The notes: generated from the letters alone by a model not told the origin. A stretch of 60,688 bases of DNA from Bacteroidaceae bacterium (GCA_017651315.1 JAGCDE010000057.1:1-60688), one strand, 5' to 3'; shown: positions 44,472 through 53,182, counted from the first letter of the stretch. Numbers and translations: made by a program.

Positions 44472-46657
44472 TGCAAGACATATTCAATCATCTGGGCACC
44501 ATTCTGGAGGAACAGCTCCGGGATTGGCCCGCTGCCCGTGAGGCTTTCCGTAATCTGGAAAAGGTACAGACCCGCATACTCTCCTCATCGGGACTTGCCC
44601 TCCAGCACAACCCGGCACGTATTATCTCGACAACTGCCAGGATCAAGCCTGCGGAGATAGCCGCCCGTTCCTGTTTCCTGTGTGAGGATTGCCGCCCAAA
44701 GGAGCAGCGTTCCATAGAGCTGGATGACAGGTTCTACCTGTTAGTCAACCCATACCCCATACTCCGCGAGCATTTCTGTGTGGTGAGCCGCGAGCATCGC
44801 CCTCAGCTGTTCAGGGACTGTTACGTGGAGATGCTCTCCATCGCATCCCGTCTGGAGCCCGGCTACATGATATTCTACAACGGTCCCCGCAGCGGGGCAT
44901 CGGCACCGGACCACCTTCACATGCAGATTGGACGGGCCGAGGGAATACCGCTTGTTGACAAGCTGCGGCTGAACGAACCGCCAGCCTCTGACGGGCCAGT
45001 CACCATCCAGCCGTTCGGATTCCCTGTGACAGTGATCAAGGGCTCTGACCCGGCAAGACTATGGGAATGCGTGAGCGGCATGTCCATATACGACGGCGAG
45101 AATGAGCCGCGCATGAACGTGCTCTCATTCAACCGCGACGGCCAGGTCATAACCGCCATAATCCCGCGAGGCAAGCATCGCCCTGACTGTTACTACGCCG
45201 AGGGAACAGACAAGATCATGGTCAGTCCGGGCGCGGTCGATATGTTCGGGCTGGTAATCACTCCGCGAAAAGAGGATTTCGACAGACTTACAGAGCGTCA
45301 GGTTCTGGACATTTACCGTCAGGTCACGCCTCAGCAGCCATGTATCAAGGTGGGAGTCATGGCCGCAAGCGAGATCCGTTTCCGCCTGAACGGAAGTTAC
45401 ACCGACGGCCGCGGCATCCTCGAAGGCGAGATGTCGGTCACTGCCTCAGGAGGAATGCTCTTCTGGAACGGCATGCAGACAGGAAGCCTCACCTTTAAGC
45501 CTGACGGAAACGGAAGCACCTTCACGCTTCATGACGTGACCATCGGCATAGGGTTCCATTGGGAGCGCAAAGAGGACCAGACATTCTCCGGTTCGCTTCA
45601 TTTCATCCCCGAAGGCAATATGGTGCGTGCCGTGAACATACTGCCCGTGGAGGAGTATCTCACCAGCGTCATTTCATCCGAGATGAAACCCACTGCCAGT
45701 CGCGAGTTTCTCCGGGCACACGCAGTGATTTCCCGCAGCTGGGTACTGGCGCAGCTGCGCTCACCATACCGCAATGCATTTGTGACCGATGGAGCCGGTG
45801 TTCCTGCACCATCTGCACACGATCATATCCTGAACCGCATTATAAAATGGTACGACCATGACCAGCATACCCAGTTCGATGTCTGTGCCGATGACCACTG
45901 CCAACGCTATCAGGGGCTGACACGCATAATAAGCGCAGCCGCCCAGGCCGCAGTCAAGGACACCTTCGGGCAGACCCTGGTGTTTGACGGCCATCTGTGC
46001 GACGCCCGTTTCAGCAAATGCTGCGGTGGCGTGACCGAGCAGTTCGAGACCTGCTGGCAGGACGAGCACAAGCCCTATCTGTCAGCCTTGCGTGACAGCA
46101 GTGTGAATGAAGGTCCCCTGCCTGACCTTACCGACGAGGAGAACGCCCGCAAATGGATTCTCTCCGAACCCAAATCATTCTGCAACTCTGCCGACGGCAA
46201 CATCCTGGCTGAATCACTGAACGGCTACGACCTGGAGACACCGGACTATTACCGATGGCGAGTGGAATACACCGTGGAGCAGATATCGGACATATTCCGC
46301 CGCAAAACAGGATTGGATATCGGTGATATTGTTGACCTACGTCCCGTTAGACGAGGCCCATCCGGTCGTATCTGTGAACTTGAGATTGAGGGCAAAGACA
46401 GCTCTGTAACCATAGGCAAGGAACTTGAAATACGCCGCGCACTTTCCGAGAGCCATCTGTTCAGCAGCGCATTCACGGTTGAGAGAACAACCGATGAAAA
46501 CGGCATCCTAAAGGGTTTTGTGCTGCACGGAGCCGGCTGGGGCCACGGAGTCGGCCTGTGCCAGATAGGAGCCGCCGTCATGTCCGCCAAAGGCTATACC
46601 TACCGCGAAATCCTCCGTCATTACTATCCCGGCACCACCCTTGGCCGCTTCTATTGA
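44471..46657 (+). CDS. Fusion of a HIT-like (DUF4922) domain and a SpoIID/LytB domain
   Basis: A 728-residue two-part protein. Residues about 1-300 read as a GalT/AP4A-phosphorylase-like HIT protein: CFLCEDCRP (possible zinc site), YLLVNPYPILREHFCVVS and SAPDHLHMQIG, the HxHxQ catalytic motif. Residues about 300-728 are SpoIID/LytB: VEEYLTSVISSEMKP, RAHAVISRSWVLAQL, FSKCCGGVTEQFETCW, and the terminal GAGWGHGVGLCQIGAAVM with YYPGTTL. SpoIID-type domains bind or cut denuded peptidoglycan glycan outside the cytoplasm, while HIT phosphorylases are cytoplasmic, and no signal peptide is present. The arrangement with a GT2 partner suggests glycan turnover; location and reaction are open. Confidence 0.88.
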   Translation: MQDIFNHLGTILEEQLRDWPAAREAFRNLEKVQTRILSSSGLALQHNPARIISTTARIKPAEIAARSCFLCEDCRPKEQRSIELDDRFYLLVNPYPILREHFCVVSREHRPQLFRDCYVEMLSIASRLEPGYMIFYNGPRSGASAPDHLHMQIGRAEGIPLVDKLRLNEPPASDGPVTIQPFGFPVTVIKGSDPARLWECVSGMSIYDGENEPRMNVLSFNRDGQVITAIIPRGKHRPDCYYAEGTDKIMVSPGAVDMFGLVITPRKEDFDRLTERQVLDIYRQVTPQQPCIKVGVMAASEIRFRLNGSYTDGRGILEGEMSVTASGGMLFWNGMQTGSLTFKPDGNGSTFTLHDVTIGIGFHWERKEDQTFSGSLHFIPEGNMVRAVNILPVEEYLTSVISSEMKPTASREFLRAHAVISRSWVLAQLRSPYRNAFVTDGAGVPAPSAHDHILNRIIKWYDHDQHTQFDVCADDHCQRYQGLTRIISAAAQAAVKDTFGQTLVFDGHLCDARFSKCCGGVTEQFETCWQDEHKPYLSALRDSSVNEGPLPDLTDEENARKWILSEPKSFCNSADGNILAESLNGYDLETPDYYRWRVEYTVEQISDIFRRKTGLDIGDIVDLRPVRRGPSGRICELEIEGKDSSVTIGKELEIRRALSESHLFSSAFTVERTTDENGILKGFVLHGAGWGHGVGLCQIGAAVMSAKGYTYREILRHYYPGTTLGRFY

Positions 46658-46687
46658 AAAAACCAGGAATCTGTTCTTATTTCCGGA

Positions 46688-47392
46688 TTACCGGTTGAGC
46701 CAGATACGGCGCTCTGATTCGGGGAATTTCTCTATGGCGTACCTGAGCATGGTGCGGGGCATGGCGTGACAACGCGGTTCGAGCCAGTCCTTCAGAGCCT
46801 GTACGTCACGCTTTCCCGCCTCACGCAGCAGCCAGCCCACGGCCTTGTGTATCAGGTCGTGGGGATGGTCTATCAGGATATCGGCTATGGCGTATGTATC
46901 GGCTGTCTGGCCGTGACGGATGAACTGCATGGTGCTTACCATCCCTATCCGCTGTTCCCAGACAGTCTTGCCGTTACGCGCCAGGTCATACAGGATGGTG
47001 CGGTCCTTGTCAAGCAGCCATGTCCCGAGCAGAGGGTAGCATGACAGATCGACCAGATCCCAGTTATTGATAGAATCCGTATGTGACAGATAGAAACCGA
47101 CACACTCTTTCTGCAATTTCAGGTTTTTCCTGTTATGACTGAATATCTCCACCAGCGTAAGGAGGGAGGCGAGCCGTACTTCGTGGTACCTGCAGGTGAC
47201 ACACTCCTCCAGATCCTTAAAATCCACATCCTTCCAACAGGACTTGACCACCTCACGGGTCACAGGCACTTTAATACCGAGGAACGTATCGCCCTCACCG
47301 TACTGTCCGGGACCGGTCTTGAAGAATCGCATCAGCCCCTCCACCTGGGCAGGGTCAGCATGCCGCAACATCTCATCATACAGTTTATTCAT
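46688..47392 (-). CDS. DNA alkylation repair protein (AlkD-like HEAT-repeat glycosylase)
   Basis: A 234-residue all-helical protein made of HEAT-like repeats. The AlkD signature is intact: FLGIKVPVTREV at the first repeat, DSINNWDLVDLSCYPLLG with the catalytic-region Trp and Asp, WEQRIGMVSTMQFIRHG (the Arg that contacts the phosphate backbone) and DLIHKAVGWLLREAGKRD. AlkD excises bulky or cationic alkyl bases such as 3-methyladenine and 7-methylguanine without base flipping. It overlaps the MurU-like gene by eight bases, so it shares that operon, although no functional link to cell-wall salvage is evident. Confidence 0.93.
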   Translation of the reverse strand: MNKLYDEMLRHADPAQVEGLMRFFKTGPGQYGEGDTFLGIKVPVTREVVKSCWKDVDFKDLEECVTCRYHEVRLASLLTLVEIFSHNRKNLKLQKECVGFYLSHTDSINNWDLVDLSCYPLLGTWLLDKDRTILYDLARNGKTVWEQRIGMVSTMQFIRHGQTADTYAIADILIDHPHDLIHKAVGWLLREAGKRDVQALKDWLEPRCHAMPRTMLRYAIEKFPESERRIWLNR

Positions 47393-48128
47393 AGTATTTA
47401 CGGATTATCTGTGCGGCAAGTTCAAGAGCTTCGGGCTTTCCGGCATCCACCCAGTCCGAAGCTTCGCTTTCCGTCATACGGAATTTCAGACGGCCTGAAT
47501 TGGCTACATAGAAATCCGTTATTCCAAATTTCTGTCCAGGAACGACATCAAGCTGTGCCAGCACATTGCGGGATATGACATGTATCCCCTGAAATGCGTA
47601 TGGAACGAACCTGGACTTGTCAAACCCAGGCAAAGGTGAGCGTATCTCGCCTGTTTTCTCATTGCTCCACCCGCACAATGCGCCCTCCTGACTGAAATAC
47701 AGATGGCGTGATGTGTTGCGGCGGGCTGTGAGCAGAGTGGCATCGGCCCCGCTGTCAAGATGGTTCAGATACAGACTGCAAAGGTCCGTTCCTGAGAATA
47801 TGTCCACATTATGGACCAGCACAGGCTGTTCATCGTCAAACAGGCGCATGGCCTTGCGGATACCTCCGCCGGTATCAAGCAGCATGCCGCTCTCATCGGA
47901 CAGACGGATGTCGAGTCCGAAATTGTCATGCTCACCGAGATAATCCCTGACCTTTGTGGCAAAATGGTGTATGTTTATCACGAAATGACCGAATCCCGCT
48001 GCTGACAGGTGACGAAGCTGATGCTCCAACATGGTACGTCCCCTAACCTCGACAAGAGCCTTTGGGCGGTCTGAAGTCAGTTCGCCCAGGCGGGTCCCGA
48101 GTCCGGCTGCAAGTATGAGTGCATTCAT
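47385..48128 (-). CDS. MurU-like nucleotidyltransferase (MurNAc-1-phosphate uridylyltransferase type)
   Basis: A 247-residue sugar nucleotidyltransferase starting MNALILAAGLGTRLGEL (ATGs at 48134 and 48170 are also in frame). Motifs: RPKALVEVRGRTMLEHQL (sugar-phosphate-binding Lys), LLDTGGGIRKAM, VLVHNVDIFSG (metal Asp) and TDFYVANSG. This pattern matches MurU-type enzymes that make UDP-MurNAc during peptidoglycan recycling. The gene directly upstream encodes an AmgK-like anomeric kinase, the partner of MurU in Pseudomonas, which strengthens the call. Alternative: another NDP-sugar pyrophosphorylase. No start codon with a ribosome-binding site distinguishes the starts. Confidence 0.85.
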   Translation of the reverse strand: MNALILAAGLGTRLGELTSDRPKALVEVRGRTMLEHQLRHLSAAGFGHFVINIHHFATKVRDYLGEHDNFGLDIRLSDESGMLLDTGGGIRKAMRLFDDEQPVLVHNVDIFSGTDLCSLYLNHLDSGADATLLTARRNTSRHLYFSQEGALCGWSNEKTGEIRSPLPGFDKSRFVPYAFQGIHVISRNVLAQLDVVPGQKFGITDFYVANSGRLKFRMTESEASDWVDAGKPEALELAAQIIRKYYE

Positions 48129-48159
48129 AAGCATATCTTTATGAAACCCTGACAAAAAA

Positions 48160-49605
48160 TCAACACACATCTGTACGGCTTTTCTGCTCGCGGTGCTCCA
48201 GCACTATATGTATTCTGCCACCGTACTTTTCCTTCAGATGTCCGGCCAGATGGTTGGCACAGTAGAGTGAGCGATGCTGACCGCCTGTACATCCGAACGC
48301 CACCATCAGGTTCCGGAATCCCCGCTCCACATAATTCCGGACTGCGGGATCGACCAACCCATATACGTGCTCCAGGAAGTCCTGCACCTCACCATGTGCC
48401 TCAAGGAATTCAATCACCGGGGCGTCAGCTCCTGTTATGCCTTTGTACTGCTCGTACCTGCCGGGATTCTCCATGGCACGGCAGTCGAATACGAATCCGC
48501 CTCCGTTGCCGCTGCAGTCCTCGGGAATACCCTTGCGATAGCTGAAACTCATAACGCGGACAGTAAGCAGTCCGTCAGCAGGTTGCCGGACGGGGGCAAA
48601 TCGAGGCAGCCCGGCAAGTCCGGTGAGCAGTTTGTAAAGATAGGGGTATTCCCGCTCTCCCACTCCCTGCTCCAATAACTCATTCAGGTTATTCATGGCA
48701 GACGGAATGCTCTGCAGGAAATGCTGCTTGCGCTCAAAATAACCACGGAAACCGTATGCACCGAGAACCTGCAGTGTCCGGAAAAGGACAAAATGCATCA
48801 ACCCCTTGCGGAATGTCCCGCCATCCACATTGCGATAACGTCCGAGCGATTCCAGATATTCATTGACAAGGTGCTCCCTGAGCTCACGGGGATATGCCGC
48901 ACGAGCCTGCCACAGGAAAGATGCCACATCATATTCAACCGGTCCGCGGCGACCGCCCTGGAAATCTATGAACCACGGCTCGCCGTCCCTGACCATCACA
49001 TTACGCGCCTGGAAATCGCGGTACATGAATGTATTGTACGGAGCGTCAGCAAGCAGGACCGAAGCAAGATTCCCGAAGTCATCCTCCAGGCACGCCTCAT
49101 GGAACTCAAGTCCCGAGGCCTTCAGGAAACTGTATTTGAAATAGTTCAGGTCCCAGAATATGCTGCGGCGGTCAAACGAAGCGCATGGGAAACAGACACT
49201 GTAATCCATCCCGTGACCACCTTTGAACTGGATGTCCGGCAACAGGCGCATCACCTTTTCAAGCATCTCCACCTGCCCGGAACCATAAATCCCGTCCTCA
49301 CGAGCACTCTCCAACATACCGAACAACGAGACATCACCCAGATCCTCAAGAAGATAGCACATTCCTGTATCCGAGACGGCAAGAATCTCCGGGACCGGCA
49401 ATCCCGCACCACGCAGATGCCTTCCTATCTCTAAAAAGGCAGCGTTTTCATCGGCATTAGTACCCTCAACCCCTACCGTCGTGCGCCCGTCCGGATAGAT
49501 GATCCGATAATAGACACGGTTTGAGCCAGCGGCCGTAAGCCTTAACACAGACTTCGGCTCACCACCGGCATAAGCGACGTACAAATCCCGAAGTTCATCA
49601 TTCAT
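48160..49605 (-). CDS. AmgK-like sugar kinase fused to a RapZ C-terminal-like domain
   Basis: About 481 residues from MNDELRDLYVAYAGG (starts at 49620 and 49659 are possible). Residues about 1-325 form an aminoglycoside-phosphotransferase-fold kinase: GSNRVYYRI, CYLLEDLGD, MYRDFQARNVMV (catalytic Asp and Asn; the usual His is Tyr) and FIDFQGGRRGPVEYDVAS (metal Asp). From about 355 the chain matches the C-terminal half of RapZ: VRVMSFSYRKGIP, GGFVFDCRAMENPG, KGITGADAPVIEFL and FGCTGGQHRSLY. RapZ senses glucosamine-6-phosphate through that half in enterobacteria. The kinase next to MurU points to MurNAc/GlcNAc salvage, with the RapZ-like part as a possible metabolite sensor. Confidence 0.88.
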   Translation of the reverse strand: MNDELRDLYVAYAGGEPKSVLRLTAAGSNRVYYRIIYPDGRTTVGVEGTNADENAAFLEIGRHLRGAGLPVPEILAVSDTGMCYLLEDLGDVSLFGMLESAREDGIYGSGQVEMLEKVMRLLPDIQFKGGHGMDYSVCFPCASFDRRSIFWDLNYFKYSFLKASGLEFHEACLEDDFGNLASVLLADAPYNTFMYRDFQARNVMVRDGEPWFIDFQGGRRGPVEYDVASFLWQARAAYPRELREHLVNEYLESLGRYRNVDGGTFRKGLMHFVLFRTLQVLGAYGFRGYFERKQHFLQSIPSAMNNLNELLEQGVGEREYPYLYKLLTGLAGLPRFAPVRQPADGLLTVRVMSFSYRKGIPEDCSGNGGGFVFDCRAMENPGRYEQYKGITGADAPVIEFLEAHGEVQDFLEHVYGLVDPAVRNYVERGFRNLMVAFGCTGGQHRSLYCANHLAGHLKEKYGGRIHIVLEHREQKSRTDVC

Positions 49606-49782
49606 AATGTGACCAGACATATTCCAATATACCTCCAATGCACCTGCCCACACTATCAACTACTTACCTGCCCCGACCCTTTCACCGGTATTTGGAACAG
49701 GAACCGGAACGGAAGCGGATAACGGCAAGGATTGCTCTCTTTAATAATTGGTTAATATTTCACCAAAAATGCAATAAGCGTT

Positions 49783-49790
49783 CAAAAATA
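49783..49790 (-). promoter_or_regulatory. Possible -7 promoter element for the AmgK-like operon
   Basis: The minus strand reads TATTTTTG about 180 bases upstream of the AmgK-like start, implying a leader of about 170 bases. The region is AT-rich, so chance matches are likely. Confidence 0.35.
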
Positions 49791-49818
49791 CAAAAAATGC
49801 AGACAACTCGGATTCAAT

Positions 49819-49842
49819 CCCTTATTGTAAAGGGGTTTTTTC
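49819..49842 (+). terminator. Orphan terminator-like hairpin
   Basis: CCCTT (49819-49823) pairs with AAGGG (49830-49834), then G and six Ts. No plus-strand gene lies upstream of it within 3 kb, so it would end an antisense or small RNA, or is a chance hairpin. The rest of 49606-49902 shows no gene. Confidence 0.4.
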
Positions 49843-49902
49843 ATCTTCAATCAGGTGTTTCAGACTTTAAATACATGAACAGAGTATTTGGAATATTTTG
49901 TG

Positions 49903-49910
49903 TATCTTTG
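49903..49910 (+). promoter_or_regulatory. -7 promoter element for the glutathione peroxidase gene
   Basis: TATCTTTG, an exact TAnnTTTG, 17 bases before ATG 49928. A TTTG lies 12 bases upstream (49887-49890). The open frame beginning at 49898 would start inside this element, supporting 49928. Confidence 0.55.
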
Positions 49911-49927
49911 CAGAAAACAGAAACCAT

Positions 49928-50458
49928 ATGAAAAAGTTAATTACCTCTATCATGCTGTTGGTTACCATAATGACAGCAACCGCACAGGAGAATATCTATT
50001 CCTTCAAGGCAAAGGATGACAAAGGCACAGAAGTCAGTCTCGGGCAATACAAAGGCAAACTGCTGCTTATAGTAAATACAGCCACACGCTGCGGATACAC
50101 ACCTCAGTACAAGGATCTTGAGGCCATGTATGAAAAATACCGCGGACAGGGATTCGAAATACTGGACTTCCCCTGCAACCAGTTCGGTCAGCAAGCCCCC
50201 GGCACCATAGCGGAAATCAAGGAGTTCTGCTCAACCAATTACAAGGTAAAGTTCACTCAGTTTGACAAGATTGAAGTCAACGGAGAGAATGAGCATCCGC
50301 TTTACACCTATCTAAAGGCCAATGCCGAAAACAAGAACAATATACGTTGGAATTTCACAAAGTTCCTGGTTTCTACCGACGGTAAGGTGCTCAAGCGGTT
50401 CGAACCCGGCGACAAAATGACCGATGTGGAGGATGCCGTAGCACAGGCCCTCAAATAA
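49928..50458 (+). CDS. Exported glutathione peroxidase-family protein
   Basis: A 176-residue thiol peroxidase. The signal peptide MKKLITSIMLLVTIMTATAQ places it in the periplasm, unlike cytoplasmic BtuE-type enzymes. The catalytic tetrad is present: Cys55 in NTATRCGYTPQY, Gln in FPCNQFGQQAPG, and Trp and Asn in IRWNFTKFLV. The Cys in the active site (rather than selenocysteine) and CNQ suggest thioredoxin rather than glutathione as reductant. It stands after an AT-rich gap with its own promoter; the flavodoxin gene follows 58 bases later, so the two may respond together to oxidative stress. Confidence 0.93.
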   Translation: MKKLITSIMLLVTIMTATAQENIYSFKAKDDKGTEVSLGQYKGKLLLIVNTATRCGYTPQYKDLEAMYEKYRGQGFEILDFPCNQFGQQAPGTIAEIKEFCSTNYKVKFTQFDKIEVNGENEHPLYTYLKANAENKNNIRWNFTKFLVSTDGKVLKRFEPGDKMTDVEDAVAQALK

Positions 50459-50516
50459 AGTATTGCTTCGCAGTTTGAGAATCTGGAATTAATATGTACT
50501 TAAGACTTTCAAGAAA

Positions 50517-51068
50517 ATGAAAAAGAGCTTGATTTTAGCAATGATGGCTATAGCGATAGCATCTTGCACCGCAAAGGACAAAGTGTTGATAACCTATTTT
50601 TCAGCATCAGGAACCACTAAGACTTTGGCACAGGAGTTGGCAGCAGCTACCGGTGGAGACCTGTTCGAGATAGAGGGTGCACAGCCTTACACCGCCGAGG
50701 ATGTCAACCTGGGCAACCGCGAGGCACGTGCTTTCAAGGAGATGGCCGACAAGTCATTCCGTCCCGAACTTAAGGAGAAACCCAAGAATCTTAAAAGCTA
50801 TGATGTCGTGTATATAGGATTCCCTATCTGGGGCAACGCCGCACCCAACATCATCTACACTTTCATTGAGCAGAATGAGCTTAAGGGCAAGACAGTAATC
50901 ATATTCTCCACCTCAGGCAGCAGTGACCTGGGCAACTCATTCCGTCTGCTCAAGGAACAGTATCCTGACCTGACTCTGGTTGAGGGCACGACCCTTAAGC
51001 GCAACCCCACCCCTGAAGCACGTCAAGAGGTAATCAACAAGCTCAAGGAGGCTATTCCTGCTAAGTAA
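50517..51068 (+). CDS. Flavodoxin-like lipoprotein
   Basis: A 183-residue FMN-binding protein. The signal MKKSLILAMMAIAIASC ends in a lipobox, so this flavodoxin works outside the cytoplasm. The FMN phosphate loop is TYFSASGTTKTLAQEL; YDVVYIGFPIWGNAAPNIIY and IIFSTSGSSDLGNS form the isoalloxazine-binding loops. Exported flavodoxins of this kind are frequent in Bacteroidetes and related anaerobes; their redox partners are not established. AmpG starts at the very next base after its stop, so it is cotranscribed with the permease and GlcNAc kinase. Confidence 0.92.
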   Translation: MKKSLILAMMAIAIASCTAKDKVLITYFSASGTTKTLAQELAAATGGDLFEIEGAQPYTAEDVNLGNREARAFKEMADKSFRPELKEKPKNLKSYDVVYIGFPIWGNAAPNIIYTFIEQNELKGKTVIIFSTSGSSDLGNSFRLLKEQYPDLTLVEGTTLKRNPTPEARQEVINKLKEAIPAK

Positions 51069-52334
51069 ATGGCCAGGCCCAGGACCTCGTGGGCTTGGGT
51101 TCCCACGTTATATTTTGCCGAAGGCCTGCCGTACGTGCTGGTGGTTACGGTTTCCAGCATTATGTTCAAGCAATTGGGCGTAAGCGTTGGAGACATCGCC
51201 CTCTACACCAGTATGCTCACATTACCCTGGGTAATCAAGCCGTTCTGGAGTCCGTTTGTGGACCTCGTCAAGACTAAACGTTGGTGGCTGTTGCTTACCC
51301 AGCTCATCCTTGGAGCCGGTCTGGCAGGTGTAGCCCTCACAATCAATACGACCAACTTCTTCAGATGGACTCTCGCCATCATGTGGCTGCTGGCATTCAG
51401 TTCCGCCACCCATGACATTTCAATTGACGGATTCTACATGCTTGGCCTGGACGAGGGGGAGCAATCAATGTTTGTAGGCATCAGAAACACCGCCTATCGC
51501 ATTGCCATGATTGCAGGCCAAGGCGGTCTTCTCATTCTGGTAGGATTTTTTGAAAAGACATTTGGCCGGACCGCATTCGCCTGGAGTCTGGGGTTCCTGA
51601 TTGCCGGAGGACTGATGATCCTTCTATGGCTCTACCACTCCTATATACTTCCGCGTCCAGTCGCAGACTGCAACACCGGAGTCTCGGGCCAGAACATAAT
51701 GAAAGAGTTTGGATTGACGTTTTTGAGCTATTTCAGGAAACCTGACATCATTCCCGCCCTGCTTTTTATCCTGCTCTTCCGTTTTCCCGAAGCACAGATC
51801 ACCAAGATCGCACCTCTGTTTCTGATTGACGATGCCGCAAGCGGAGGTTTGGCCCTTACCACAGGTCAGATAGGTTTTGCACAGGGAACGTTAGGTGTGA
51901 TTGGACTCCTTACAGGTGGCATCCTGGGTGGAATCACGCTCTCACGGTTCGGACTGAAGAAATGCATCTGGTATATGGTGGCCGCCATTTCAGTGCCGGA
52001 CCTGGTATATGTCTATCTGAGCTGGTTCCCCACACAGGATCTCCCGCTGGTAAGCAGCTGCATTTTCATAGAACAGCTGGGTTACGGATTCGGATTCACA
52101 GCCTATACCCTTTTCCTGATGTATTTCGCACGCGGTGACCACCAGACTTCGCACTATGCCATAAGCACCGGCATAATGGCCCTAGGCATGATGCTGCCGG
52201 GCATGATATCCGGGTGGCTTCAGGAGCACATGGGTTACCGGTGGTTCTTTGTCTGGATAATCGCATGCTGTACCGTTACCTGCATAGTATCGGCCTTAAT
52301 CAAATATGAACCTGATTTTGGAAAGAAACAATGA
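51069..52334 (+). CDS. AmpG-like MFS permease (muropeptide/saccharide import)
   Basis: A 421-residue inner-membrane transporter with about twelve hydrophobic segments. The N-terminus WVPTLYFAEGLPYVLV and the block SSATHDISIDGFYMLGLDE are characteristic of the AmpG/PAT1 group of the MFS; LPWVIKPFWSPFVD and VGIRNTAYRIAMIAGQGG fit too. AmpG imports GlcNAc-anhydroMurNAc peptides released by wall turnover. It starts immediately after the flavodoxin stop and overlaps the GlcNAc kinase gene by four bases, which agrees with recycling of imported amino sugars. No AmpD or NagZ is seen in the window. Confidence 0.9.
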   Translation: MARPRTSWAWVPTLYFAEGLPYVLVVTVSSIMFKQLGVSVGDIALYTSMLTLPWVIKPFWSPFVDLVKTKRWWLLLTQLILGAGLAGVALTINTTNFFRWTLAIMWLLAFSSATHDISIDGFYMLGLDEGEQSMFVGIRNTAYRIAMIAGQGGLLILVGFFEKTFGRTAFAWSLGFLIAGGLMILLWLYHSYILPRPVADCNTGVSGQNIMKEFGLTFLSYFRKPDIIPALLFILLFRFPEAQITKIAPLFLIDDAASGGLALTTGQIGFAQGTLGVIGLLTGGILGGITLSRFGLKKCIWYMVAAISVPDLVYVYLSWFPTQDLPLVSSCIFIEQLGYGFGFTAYTLFLMYFARGDHQTSHYAISTGIMALGMMLPGMISGWLQEHMGYRWFFVWIIACCTVTCIVSALIKYEPDFGKKQ

Positions 52335-53182
52335 AACTGACAGTTGACAGCGGATCCACCAAGACAGACTGGGGATTCTTCAATACCAGGGATGACCTAA
52401 AGACAGTAAAGACACAGGGTATAAACCCATGCCACCAGAAAGAGGATGAAATAAGGGGCATAATACTCAACGAACTTATTCCCGTCGTTCAGGACATTGA
52501 CCTGAAAGCGATAAAGGAAGTATTCTATTATGGTGCGGGTTGCGCCACTGAATCCATCTGTACACAGATGGCAGACATCCTGAAGGAGTTCCTGCCTGAT
52601 GCCAGCATAATGGTTGACAGCGATATGCTGGGAGCCGCCCGCGCCCTGTGCGGCCGTTCCGAGGGCGTAGCCTGCGTGCTTGGCACCGGCTCCAACTCAT
52701 GCCTGTACAACGGACGCGATATAGTGGACCAGGTGCCGTCGCTGGGATATATCCTGGGCGATGAGGGCAGCGCATCGGCTCTTGGACGCCGCCTCATCGG
52801 CGACTGTCTTAAACGCCAGTTGCCGGAACCGGTCTGCACCGAATTCATGAGTAAATACTCCCTGACCAAGGACAGTATCATAGAAAGTGTTTACCGCAAG
52901 CCGATGGCAAACCGGTATATTGCAGGTTTCGCCCCGTTCCTTATCGAGAAGCGCGCTATTCCTGAGGTTCACAAGATGCTGATAAGCTGTTTTACTGATT
53001 TTTTCGTCAGGAATGTGATTAACTATCACAAGCCTTGGCTTCCGGTGCATTTCATAGGTTCGTTAGCCTACAGTTTCGCCGATGAGCTCAAAGAGACAGC
53101 CGATTCACTCGGAATGACGATAGGAAAGATTGAAGCAAGTCCCATGAGTGGCCTCGTATATTACCACAATATACCAGACTGA
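52331..53182 (+). CDS. BadF/BadG-type kinase, probable N-acetylglucosamine kinase
   Basis: A 283-residue actin-fold kinase. Phosphate and adenosine loops: LTVDSGSTKTDWGFF, VDSDMLGAARALCG (catalytic Asp), CVLGTGSNSCLY, YILGDEGSASALGRRLI and VHFIGSLAYSFADEL near the end. This is the eukaryotic-NAGK-like group common in Bacteroidetes, which phosphorylates GlcNAc at O6. Its ATGA overlap with the AmpG-like gene links it to amino-sugar import. It ends 22 bases inside the convergent phosphopantetheinyl transferase gene. Confidence 0.88.
   Translation: MKLTVDSGSTKTDWGFFNTRDDLKTVKTQGINPCHQKEDEIRGIILNELIPVVQDIDLKAIKEVFYYGAGCATESICTQMADILKEFLPDASIMVDSDMLGAARALCGRSEGVACVLGTGSNSCLYNGRDIVDQVPSLGYILGDEGSASALGRRLIGDCLKRQLPEPVCTEFMSKYSLTKDSIIESVYRKPMANRYIAGFAPFLIEKRAIPEVHKMLISCFTDFFVRNVINYHKPWLPVHFIGSLAYSFADELKETADSLGMTIGKIEASPMSGLVYYHNIPD

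Noticed and set aside
48721-49434. Plus-strand open frame of 237 codons
   Set aside because: Antisense to the AmgK-RapZ fusion, whose motifs run through the same bases.
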